DNA of 34,750 nucleotides from Nostoc sp. WHI (lineage in GTDB: Bacteria; Cyanobacteriota; Cyanobacteriia; Cyanobacteriales; Nostocaceae), in NCBI RefSeq assembly GCF_015714725.1, contig NZ_WBKM01000061.1:1-34750 (forward strand), given 5' to 3'. Positions 25,766 through 33,271 of this stretch are shown here, piece after piece; the stretch's first letter is position 1, and every line of letters starts with the position of its first letter. The notes under the pieces are model-generated. The model had not been told where the DNA came from. It made no database searches and saw only the letters and a list, made by a program, of their open reading frames with translations. A program made the position numbers and the translations under genes.

Positions 25766-26833
25766 TTAATTACGTTTTACTGGAATTCCCCAAATCTTGA
25801 TTTTTTGATCAAATCCACCACTAGCAAGAATTTTACCATTTGGACTAAAAGCGATCGCACTCACCCAGTCTGTATGTCCACTCAGTATACCTATCAATTC
25901 ACCTGTAGGTAGATTCCACAACTTAATTCCATCTCTGCCAGCACTAGCAAGGGTTTGTCCATCGGGGTTAATGGCGATCGCATTCACCCAGTTATTATGT
26001 CCTGTAAGGGTGCGGACTAATTCTCCAGTATTAATATTCCACAGTTTAATGGTGCGATCGCGACTAGCACTAACTAATGTTTCTCCATCTGGTGTAAAAG
26101 TTACAGCGCTAACACTATTAGAATGAGCTACAAATTCACTTCTTAATTGACCGGTACTCAAATTCCACAGCTTGATTACACCTTTATTGTCACCACTAGC
26201 CAAAGTTTGCCCATCAGGACTAATAGCTAGGGTATAAATCAAGTTATCAAAACGTACCAGAGTACCTAGAGGGCGCTGCTGTAACAAATCCCATAGACGA
26301 ATCCCATCTAAAGCTCCACTGATCAGAACTTTACTATCAGGAGACACCGCTAAAGATAATACGTTGCTGGTATGTCCGACAAAAGACCGACTAAATTTAA
26401 AATTTTTCAGATTCCAGAGGTTAATTGTATTGTCATTACTACAGCTAACGAGAGTTTGACCATCTGGCGAAATTACTAAAGATTCTATAGCTGTTTTGTG
26501 TGCTTTGGTAGTATTCCCCAACTTTTTGCCGTTTGCTGGATTCCACAGGCGAATTACACCTTCGTTTTCAGCACCTCCACTCACAAGAATTTTGTTATCT
26601 GGAGTGAAAACAAGGGATTTAACGGTTCCGTTATGTCCTTTGAGTGTATAAAGTAGTTGTAGATTAGCAAAGCTGTTGGTATCTTGGGCATTTGGTGTTA
26701 CTTCAACGGCAGCATCAGCCTGATGAACGTAAAACCCCTCCCAGGTAGTCACTGGAAGGGCAACAGCTGCCATAAATGTCAGGATAATGTATGGTCGCAG
26801 AAAACTACCCCCACCTCTTCCCTCACTACTCAC
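25766..26833 (-). CDS. Seven-bladed WD40 repeat protein
   Basis: A 355-residue protein with a hydrophobic N-terminus (about residues 14-32, signal or anchor) followed by seven WD40 repeats that fill one beta-propeller. Each has the GH...SPDG.LASG..D..IKLWN pattern, for example LTGHNNWVNAIAINPDGQTL and LSGHTDWVSAIAFSPNGKIL; the fourth lacks the GH pair. Probably a periplasmic or membrane-attached protein-interaction platform. The start I use is GTG 26833 with GAGG just upstream; ATG codons about 20 residues further in would remove part of the N-terminal segment. Single gene. Confidence 0.88.
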   Translation of the reverse strand: MSSEGRGGGSFLRPYIILTFMAAVALPVTTWEGFYVHQADAAVEVTPNAQDTNSFANLQLLYTLKGHNGTVKSLVFTPDNKILVSGGAENEGVIRLWNPANGKKLGNTTKAHKTAIESLVISPDGQTLVSCSNDNTINLWNLKNFKFSRSFVGHTSNVLSLAVSPDSKVLISGALDGIRLWDLLQQRPLGTLVRFDNLIYTLAISPDGQTLASGDNKGVIKLWNLSTGQLRSEFVAHSNSVSAVTFTPDGETLVSASRDRTIKLWNINTGELVRTLTGHNNWVNAIAINPDGQTLASAGRDGIKLWNLPTGELIGILSGHTDWVSAIAFSPNGKILASGGFDQKIKIWGIPVKRN

Positions 26834-26911
26834 TATTTTTCCTCACTTACTTTTAGATAGGTTTACCCCAATCGATTTTGCAGAATTATTTAAGTAATAG
26901 CTCTGCACTTC

Positions 26912-27208
26912 CTAAAGAGGTGGTTTTTTCTTAGAAACACTTAGCATTGGTAAAGGCGGACTAGAAGAACGAGAGGGCAAGTAATATTGCACTACAGGCT
27001 CCTCTGGTAGAGGACGACGCTGCTGGATACGCCACAACTTAAAGGCTAGCACTGTGCCTGCCGTTCCCAAACCAAAAGCGAACAATGACCAGCTATCATT
27101 CAATCCGCCAATTAGGGCATCGATAACGCCCATCGTAATCAATACACTGATTATTGGCTCTTTTCGGTAGGTTGACTTCAAAAAACGAGGTAATACGGCA
27201 TTCATCAC
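26912..27208 (-). CDS. Small membrane protein, hypothetical
   Basis: A 98-residue protein of unknown function. Two hydrophobic segments (about residues 18-36 and 41-58: ISVLITMGVIDALIGGL, SLFAFGLGTAGTVLAFKLW) are followed by a basic, proline/serine-rich cytoplasmic tail (RIQQRRPLPEEPVVQYYLP). The composition suits a small cyanobacterial membrane protein. Start ATG 27208, with a second Met immediately after. It lies between the WD40 and HLIP genes, all on the minus strand but well separated. The 300-bp gap upstream (27209-27514) shows nothing further. Confidence 0.6.
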   Translation of the reverse strand: MMNAVLPRFLKSTYRKEPIISVLITMGVIDALIGGLNDSWSLFAFGLGTAGTVLAFKLWRIQQRRPLPEEPVVQYYLPSRSSSPPLPMLSVSKKKPPL

Positions 27209-27514
27209 AGCTTGGTTAGTTCCAGTTCACTTTCGTATATATTTACTAAGAATACCTCACCCGTAATTTGCCTTTTTCATTTAAGGCAGACACTAATATT
27301 TTATTTAGTAGGGGGAGGAAGTATAGTCATTAATAGTCTTGAATATATTAATACACTTGATTCCTCTCTTGCTTACATTCTACGGCAATAATTTACGAAT
27401 AAATTTAATTAAAGGATCTAGAATGAAGTGTTTAGTTATCAATTGGTGAACTACCCACACTGACTTGGAGTACCAAGTACAGTGTCGGCTTCTGTAATCA
27501 CCTTATTGATGGCA

Positions 27515-27685
27515 CTACTTCAGACCCAGCCATGATACCACCCCTTGATTGGTGACGTATTCAATCACTATCACCAAAGCGAAGCCAATCATTGCAGCTC
27601 GACCATTCAAGCGTTCAGCATATTCATTAAATCCAAACTTAGGCTCCTCTAATTTAGGCGTAATTGCTGGTTGTCGTTGTGTCAT
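27515..27685 (-). CDS. hli: High-light-inducible protein (HLIP, one-helix CAB-like)
   Basis: A 56-residue, single-helix chlorophyll/carotenoid-binding protein that protects photosystem II and chlorophyll-synthesis intermediates under stress. The chlorophyll-binding motif is NEYAERLNGRAAMIGFALVI (Glu and Asn/Arg of E-x-x-N-G-R-x-A-M-I-G). I place the start at ATG 27685, preceded by AAAGG; the frame extends to a TTG at 27709, but the ATG gives the usual HLIP length. FGFNEYAERLNGR follows a proline-rich N-terminus. Located in the thylakoid membrane. Confidence 0.92.
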   Translation of the reverse strand: MTQRQPAITPKLEEPKFGFNEYAERLNGRAAMIGFALVIVIEYVTNQGVVSWLGLK

Positions 27686-27886
27686 TTTTAAGAAACCTTT
27701 TTTCGGCAAATGGGACTTGATATTAGACTTCTCACAGAAGTCTCTTAAGGCGGGAATAAGCGGTAAAGATTAAAAGAATTGGCTCGTTCTTTTTCCCTTA
27801 ACCTTTACCCTACACTTAGTAGCTTATGAGCTGATTGCAGTACTTGAATGCCAAGATGACTTGAGAAATTCAGCAAAAGCTTCCAA

Positions 27887-27928
27887 GTAGGGAGCTATAC
27901 AATCGCTCTTTTAATAAATTGTTACTAT
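27887..27928 (+). promoter_or_regulatory. NtcA-activated promoter upstream of ald
   Basis: GTA (27887-27889), eight bases, TAC (27898-27900) is an exact NtcA box. Exactly 22 bp later stands TACTAT (27923-27928), fitting the TAN3T -10 element of class II NtcA promoters. Transcription would start near 27935, leaving about 175 bases of leader before alanine dehydrogenase. The rest of 27686-28111 shows no gene. Confidence 0.72.
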
Positions 27929-28111
27929 TCTTTATATATTGTATAAATACTGGGGCAATAGTCAAGGGTAAGAGTTTGGAGCTACTCAGATGAAATTGAG
28001 GGACTTAGGACAGAGAATAGCTATTTCCAATACAGCTATCCCAATGTAGAAGTAGCAAGCTAGAGATTGGCAGGCTAGAGTTATTAAACAAAAAATTATT
28101 AGAGGCGGTAC

Positions 28112-29203
28112 ATGAAAATTGGCGTTCCGAAGGAAAATAAGGATCAAGAGTTTCGGGTAGGTTTAAGTCCTTCTAGTGTGAGGGTGCTACGGGAAAATGG
28201 TCATAGTATTTTTGTCCAGACGCAAGCAGGTACTGGTGCTGGATTTACAGATGAAGATTACAGAAGTGCTGGAGCCGAGATTGTCCCCACATCAGAAGTG
28301 GCTTGGAATCGGGAATTGGTTGTAAAAGTCAAAGAGCCTCTGACATCCGAGTATAAATTTTTGCAAAAAGAGCAGATATTATTTACTTATTTACATTTAG
28401 CAGCCGATCGCAAATTGACAGAGCATTTAATTGATTGTGGCATTTGTGCGATCGCCTACGAAACTGTAGAACAACCCGGTGCTAACAAACTACCTTTGCT
28501 CACCCCCATGAGTGTGATTGCCGGTCGGCTAGCAGTACAATTTGGAGCGAGATTCCTAGAACGTCAGCAAGGTGGTAGAGGTGTGCTTTTGGGCGGTGTA
28601 CCTGGAGTCAAACCAGGTAAAGTAGTAATTTTAGGTGGTGGCGTTGTCGGCACTGAAGCAGCTAAAATTGCTGTAGGTATGGGTGCGATCGTGCAGATTT
28701 TAGATGTAAGTGTCGATCGCTTATCTTACCTAGAAACCCTATTTGGCTCTAGAGTCGAATTACTTTATAGCAACTCAGCCCATATTGAAACTGCCGTTAA
28801 AGAAGCCGATTTGCTCATTGGTGCAGTTTTAGTACTGGGACGTAGGGCGCCAATATTAGTATCCCGCGAATTGGTCAAACAAATGCGTCCTGGTTCTGTA
28901 ATAGTTGATGTTGCTGTTGACCAAGGTGGTTGTATAGAAACCTTACACCCCACATCGCACACAAATCCGGTATACGTTGAAGAGGGTGTGGTGCATTATG
29001 GCGTTCCTAATATGCCAGGAGCAGTACCTTGGACAGCAACTCAGGCACTCAATAATAGTACATTACCTTATGTTGTCCAGTTGGCGAATTTAGGAATTAA
29101 GGCATTGGAAGTTAACCCAGCATTAGCTAAGGGTGTGAATGTGCAGAATCATCACTTAGTGCATCCTGCTGTGCAAGAAGTATTTCCTGATTTGGGAAAT
29201 TAA
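28112..29203 (+). CDS. ald: Alanine dehydrogenase
   Basis: Catalyses the reversible NAD-dependent oxidative deamination of L-alanine to pyruvate and ammonium, a link between carbon and nitrogen metabolism also active in heterocysts and diazotrophs. The 363-residue protein begins MKIGVPKENKDQEFRVGLSP, the substrate-binding N-terminus with Arg15, and includes VVKVKEPLTSEY (Lys), LHLAADRKLT (His), the NAD-binding loop VVILGGGVVGTEAAKIAVGM with DVSVDRL after it, and VIVDVAVDQGGCIETLHPTS with the catalytic Asp. An AGAGG ribosome site lies before ATG 28112. The NtcA-type promoter upstream predicts nitrogen control. Confidence 0.96.
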   Translation: MKIGVPKENKDQEFRVGLSPSSVRVLRENGHSIFVQTQAGTGAGFTDEDYRSAGAEIVPTSEVAWNRELVVKVKEPLTSEYKFLQKEQILFTYLHLAADRKLTEHLIDCGICAIAYETVEQPGANKLPLLTPMSVIAGRLAVQFGARFLERQQGGRGVLLGGVPGVKPGKVVILGGGVVGTEAAKIAVGMGAIVQILDVSVDRLSYLETLFGSRVELLYSNSAHIETAVKEADLLIGAVLVLGRRAPILVSRELVKQMRPGSVIVDVAVDQGGCIETLHPTSHTNPVYVEEGVVHYGVPNMPGAVPWTATQALNNSTLPYVVQLANLGIKALEVNPALAKGVNVQNHHLVHPAVQEVFPDLGN

Positions 29204-29504
29204 GGTGTGCAAGTATTAGGCGATCGCTTATTTTAATGATGGTAGCGATCGATAATTAGGCTAATTTCTTTGCCAAATGCGCGGATGGGTAGGTGTACAA
29301 AATGAGAAGGGGCAAAAAATGGCTGCACCTCCATCTATATAAGACTTTGGAGGCAAGAGTGCTTTTAAACCATCCGCGCACCTTATGGGGACTATGTTTC
29401 AGCGATTTGCATCTTGTGCTATGACTATTCCCTGTGTTATGATTCAATGGTTCGCGCAACTGCACCTTGAAAACAAAATACAGCACGGCTTTTAGATGCC
29501 AGCT
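29204..29504 (+). promoter_or_regulatory. CRISPR leader, with an 11-bp inverted repeat
   Basis: This 300-bp noncoding region abuts the first, perfect repeat, while the degenerate repeat is at the far end of the array; both suggest the leader is here and transcription runs on the plus strand. A perfect inverted repeat TGCGCGGATGG (29278-29288) / CCATCCGCGCA (29370-29380) encloses 81 bp. An A-rich TTGAAAACAAAATA segment lies just before repeat 1. Confidence 0.75.
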
Positions 29505-30909
29505 ATTGCAATTCACCAAAATCCCTATTAGGGATTGAAACTTTGGCATCACACGCTAACTTTTGAATTATTCGCCATTGCAATTCACCAAAATCCCTAT
29601 TAGGGATTGAAACGAATGCAGTTTGGGCAACTGAAGCGCGATCGTATTGCAATTCACCAAAATCCCTATTAGGGATTGAAACCAGATGGGTAAAAATCTT
29701 TAATTGGATAGGAAGAATTGCAATTCACCAAAATCCCTATTAGGGATTGAAACACTCTCAGGATGGAATACAATTATTCGTTTTCCGCAAAGCATTGCAA
29801 TTCACCAAAATCCCTATTAGGGATTGAAACTGAGGTGGTTTACTTATCAATCGCCGCACTCAAATTGCAATTCACCAAAATCCCTATTAGGGATTGAAAC
29901 GTGTTTAACGCGCTAAATGCTAGCGGTGAGGTAAGATTGCAATTCACCAAAATCCCTATTAGGGATTGAAACTCTCTCTACGCTCGATCAGTCTGTCCAT
30001 TGCAAGATTGCAATTCACCAAAATCCCTATTAGGGATTGAAACTAATTTATCAAAACTCACATCAAGAGTAATTCGTGATTGCAATTCACCAAAATCCCT
30101 ATTAGGGATTGAAACTCAATACCCTGTACTTGTGGTATTTGCAGCACAATTGCAATTCACCAAAATCCCTATTAGGGATTGAAACGGCAATGGTGCGTCA
30201 GGCAGTGCTTCTAGTGCGGATTGCAATTCACCAAAATCCCTATTAGGGATTGAAACAAGGTGTGCAAGCCTTTCTCGTTCGCCTACGTTGGATTGCAATT
30301 CACCAAAATCCCTATTAGGGATTGAAACCCAAGCAAGCAGCATCACTAATCTAAACACCCAAAATTGCAATTCACCAAAATCCCTATTAGGGATTGAAAC
30401 CCAAGCAAGCAGCATCACTAATCTAAACACCCAAAATTGCAATTCACCAAAATCCCTATTAGGGATTGAAACAAGTTGCTGCTTACTTACTGCAAAGCCT
30501 GTTTTATATTGCAATTCACCAAAATCCCTATTAGGGATTGAAACCAAAACCGAATTCATGTGGGAGAACCTTTTACAGTGTGATTGCAATTCACCAAAAT
30601 CCCTATTAGGGATTGAAACGAAATAACGCCAAATAGGGATAATAAAGATGAAGTATTGCAATTCACCAAAATCCCTATTAGGGATTGAAACAAACTTGTA
30701 TCATCCATTGGTACAGATGTGTCAATTGCAATTCACCAAAATCCCTATTAGGGATTGAAACCTTTTACCTCTGATAAATTATCGAACGGCGCTATTAATT
30801 GCAATTCACCAAAATCCCTATTAGGGATTGAAACGAACTCGATACATCTATTATGTATCGTTTTTACCTTGCATTGCAATTCACCAAAATCCCTATTAAG
30901 GATTGAAAC
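29505..30909 (+). CRISPR. CRISPR array, 20 repeats and 19 spacers, no cas genes nearby
   Basis: The repeat is 37 bp, beginning ATTGCAATTC, carrying the near-palindrome AATCCCTATTAGGGATT and ending ATTGAAAC, the 8-base crRNA handle of type I and III systems. Repeats 1-19 are identical as far as I can see; repeat 20 (30873-30909) has one change (TTAAGG for TTAGGG), which breaks the stem and marks the distal end. Spacers are 32 to 40 bp. Spacers 12 (30329-30363) and 13 (30401-30435) are identical. The repeat type resembles those of Nostoc type I-D/III arrays, but no cas gene lies in this window, so it is either served in trans or the cas genes are further away. Confidence 0.99.
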
Positions 30910-31072
30910 AGCTACGCTATATCTACGCCGTCTAGCATAGTTCGCACCTCAAAACGGGTCTAAGAGCAAGATTCAGCCATTTTTACCCCTATTTAGTTGA
31001 TCCCATGCTCATATAGAAAATTATGTATAATTTGCTCATAAAGATAATTACTGAGATGCAATTAAAAACCTT

Positions 31073-31687
31073 ATGCCATTTATAATGTTGCTTGGTTTAG
31101 GAACTGCGGCTGCGGCTTTTTTTCTCTTACAAGGGTATAAACGTTCTCGAAAAGTAAAAGAAGAAGAAAATAAGAAATACGAACAACGTCAAGAAAATAA
31201 TCGGTTAGAAAATCAGAAGCATTACCGTAATATTTCGCTAGAAAGGTATAAGCATTACCTTAATGTTTTGCTAGAAGATCATAAGTTTATCCTGAATATT
31301 ATTCTTGCTATTTTGACTGTTCCATTAACTGTATTTGGTTACATTTTGTGGGAGAATTATAAAAAGTATCTTAACAAATCTGATTCTCAACCTATATCTG
31401 CGATTGTTGCAAAAACACCGTCTAAAAGTTGGATTCCTGATAGTTTACACCCTAAATATTCAAACGTAATTGCATCAAAAACAGAAGGAAAATGGGTTGC
31501 TGCACCAGGGTATAAATTATTGCGTCCTGATACTAGTGATCTAAAAGTTATCTGGGAGTCTGGTCAAACACACCCTATACATCCAAATGTAATCGCATCA
31601 AAAAAAGAAAAAATCTGGATTCCTGCACGCGGATATAAGTTTGTCACTGGTGATGATAATAGTGATCTTCGGGTACAACCTGAGTAG
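31073..31687 (+). CDS. Two-TM protein with duplicated C-terminal NVIAS repeat
   Basis: A 204-residue protein of unknown function. Segment 1 is at the N-terminus (FIMLLGLGTAAAAFFLLQGY), followed by a charged coiled-coil-like stretch (KEEENKKYEQRQENNRLENQ), then segment 2 (about residues 79-98, FILNIILAILTVPLTVFGYI). The remaining residues contain a repeated motif, HPKYSNVIASKTEGKWVAAP then GYKLL, and HPNVIASKKEKIWIPARGYK, each about 35 residues and ending in D-L-x-V. The motif recurs in other cyanobacterial proteins as I recall, without assigned function. It starts 160 bp after the CRISPR array on the same strand; there is no sign it belongs to it. Confidence 0.6.
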   Translation: MPFIMLLGLGTAAAAFFLLQGYKRSRKVKEEENKKYEQRQENNRLENQKHYRNISLERYKHYLNVLLEDHKFILNIILAILTVPLTVFGYILWENYKKYLNKSDSQPISAIVAKTPSKSWIPDSLHPKYSNVIASKTEGKWVAAPGYKLLRPDTSDLKVIWESGQTHPIHPNVIASKKEKIWIPARGYKFVTGDDNSDLRVQPE

Positions 31688-31720
31688 GGGTACAAGAATC
31701 ATTAGAACAAAGGAGAAACT

Positions 31721-31843
31721 ATAGAAGAATGCAGGGCTATGTTGAAAGATGCAACAAAAGAAATGGTTCTTGCCTATCGTCAACAAAATAAAGAAATTCC
31801 CACAGGTAGTTATTTGCTCGAACAAATTCCTATAGAGGTTTGA
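31721..31843 (+). pseudogene. hicB: HicB-type antitoxin, C-terminal fragment
   Basis: Forty codons reading IEECRAMLKDATKEMVLAYR, then QQNKEIPTGSYLLEQIPIEV and TGA. This is the end of a HicB-type antitoxin (helical part plus C-terminal strand). The N-terminal RNase-H-like part is absent. A hicA-like start lies just beyond, separated by MITE copy 3. Confidence 0.72.
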
Positions 31844-31846
31844 GTG

Positions 31847-31980
31847 CAATACGGTTCGGTTAAGGTTTTTTGATGAAAATTCTAGATCGGTAAGACGCGA
31901 TAAATCGTCGTCACGACGAAAGATTGATTATTGTAGAGACGGCGATTTATCGCGTCTTTTGCCTTAACCAAAACCTATTG
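31847..31980. mobile_element. MITE, CAATACGG family, copy 3 (134 bp)
   Basis: Left end CAATACGGTTCGGTTAAGG; right end CCTTAACCAAAACCTATTG (15 of 19 positions match). The perfect 10-bp repeat GGTTTGAGTG flanks it (31837-31846 and 31981-31990). The core has GTAGAGACGGCGATTTATCG, as in copy 2. It landed exactly at the hicB stop / hicA start junction. Confidence 0.92.
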
Positions 31981-31989
31981 GGTTTGAGT

Positions 31990-32142
31990 GTGTCAGTCAA
32001 AGGAAAAGACCTAATTAAATACTTAGAAGAAAATGGCTTTTATTTATACGGCATCGTACTATTGATCGTATTACTGCTAATTAAATTTGTCAACAAGCAG
32101 GTTTATTACCTAATTTTTAACTGCTCTGTTAACAAACCTTAA
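31990..32142 (+). pseudogene. hicA: HicA-type toxin, N-terminal fragment with unrelated tail
   Basis: From GTG 31990 the frame reads VSVKGKDLIKYLEENGFYL, the exact pattern of HicA N-termini (double-stranded-RNA-binding-like fold). It then diverges into a hydrophobic tail (YGIVLLIVLLLIKFVNK) instead of the catalytic GSH segment. It therefore lost its active site. It followed hicB directly before the MITE inserted. Confidence 0.65.
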
Positions 32143-32578
32143 AGGCTATTCCATGATATTTGTATTACATCTATTGAGTAATCCAAAAGCGATCACTATT
32201 AGTTGTGGTGAATGATGTTATTCTACAGACAATCGCTCTAATTTATAGTGTAAATCTACAAGCGATGTCTACGACGGGCTACGCCTACGCTTAGTTTAAA
32301 TATAAGCATTACTCAAATAAATCAAATTTCGTTGCGCTTCTCAACTTTTTTCAAAAGTCGCTGTTGAACTACAACCAGAATTTGGAGCGATCGCAATTAA
32401 ACTATAATGCGATCGCACTATTAAAACAGTAGCGAACATCTTTGCCAAAATACTGAATCATAAAATGGGAAAATAAGGGTGAGCAATACCACCCTCAAAT
32501 TTGCAGGGCTATTTACCCAAGACAGACGCTTATACCTGTTTAAAACAGATAAACAGCAAACTTTATCAGTCAAAATCT
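32143..32578. other. Gene-free stretch with dispersed repeats
   Basis: No gene is convincing here. I see a GCGATGTCTACGACGGGCTA-type repeat (about 32263-32292), common in Nostoc genomes, and two HIP1-like sites near 32388-32417. The promoter of the cytochrome b gene must lie in this stretch. Confidence 0.5.
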
Positions 32579-33175
32579 ATGACTTCGACCGTTTCCTCTC
32601 AAACTCGGAAGCCACCTATCCAAGCAATAGGAGCCAAAATTTTCCACTGGTGTAACATCATTAGTTTGTTTATTATGCTCACCAGTGGACTACAAATTTA
32701 CAACGCCAACCCTGTTTTTGGTGGACGTGCAGGTTTGCACATTCCTCCCATATTTACCTTAGGAGGTTGGCTAGCAGGAGGGAGACACTGGCATTTTGCA
32801 GCAATGTGGCTATTTTCATTGAATCTTTTATGGTATGGAATTTACATTTTAATTACCCAGCGCTGGCGACATCGCTTTGTAAGTGCCAATGACCTCAAAG
32901 CATTACAAAAAAGTCAAAATTCCAAGCGGATAACTTATGCTTGGCATCGTATTGCCTATACAGCAATTATTCCTATCTTGCTACTAGCGTTATTTACAGG
33001 AATAGGAATGTATAAACCTGCTCAATTCCCCTGGATTGTGGATTTATTTGGCAATTGGCAAGCACTACGAATTGTTCACTTTGCTTCAGTACCGATGTTT
33101 ATCCTCTTTGCAGTGATTCACTCTTTATTAGGGCGGAAAGCTGGGGGCACTCAACTTACAGAATCAATGTTTTGA
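32579..33175 (+). CDS. Cytochrome b561 / thiosulfate-reductase-type cytochrome b
   Basis: I place the start at ATG 32579, giving 198 residues; the frame extends to a TTG at 32501 but the ATG lies just before the conserved part. Four membrane helices carry candidate heme-ligand His residues: AKIFHWCNIISLFIML, GGRHWHFAAMWLFSLN, YAWHRIAYTAIIPILL and ALRIVHFASVPMFILF. This is the bacterial di-heme b-type subunit fold (Ni-hydrogenase, formate dehydrogenase and thiosulfate-reductase b subunits). In other bacteria it hands electrons to or from a molybdopterin oxidoreductase, often encoded alongside; here no such partner is adjacent, and the next gene is UMP synthase. Confidence 0.82.
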   Translation: MTSTVSSQTRKPPIQAIGAKIFHWCNIISLFIMLTSGLQIYNANPVFGGRAGLHIPPIFTLGGWLAGGRHWHFAAMWLFSLNLLWYGIYILITQRWRHRFVSANDLKALQKSQNSKRITYAWHRIAYTAIIPILLLALFTGIGMYKPAQFPWIVDLFGNWQALRIVHFASVPMFILFAVIHSLLGRKAGGTQLTESMF

Positions 33176-33271
33176 TAAACGAACAACTCTAAGGGAAAAT
33201 GAGAAGGATAGGGGAAAATAACTCCTAACTTTTATGATGTTGGTGTTTATCCTTTTTAAAAAACTAAAAAT

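Noticed and set aside
30116..30661. A 181-codon minus-strand frame repeating VSIPNRDFGELQ
   Set aside because: It is a read-through of the CRISPR repeats, as are the plus-strand frames in 29505-30909.
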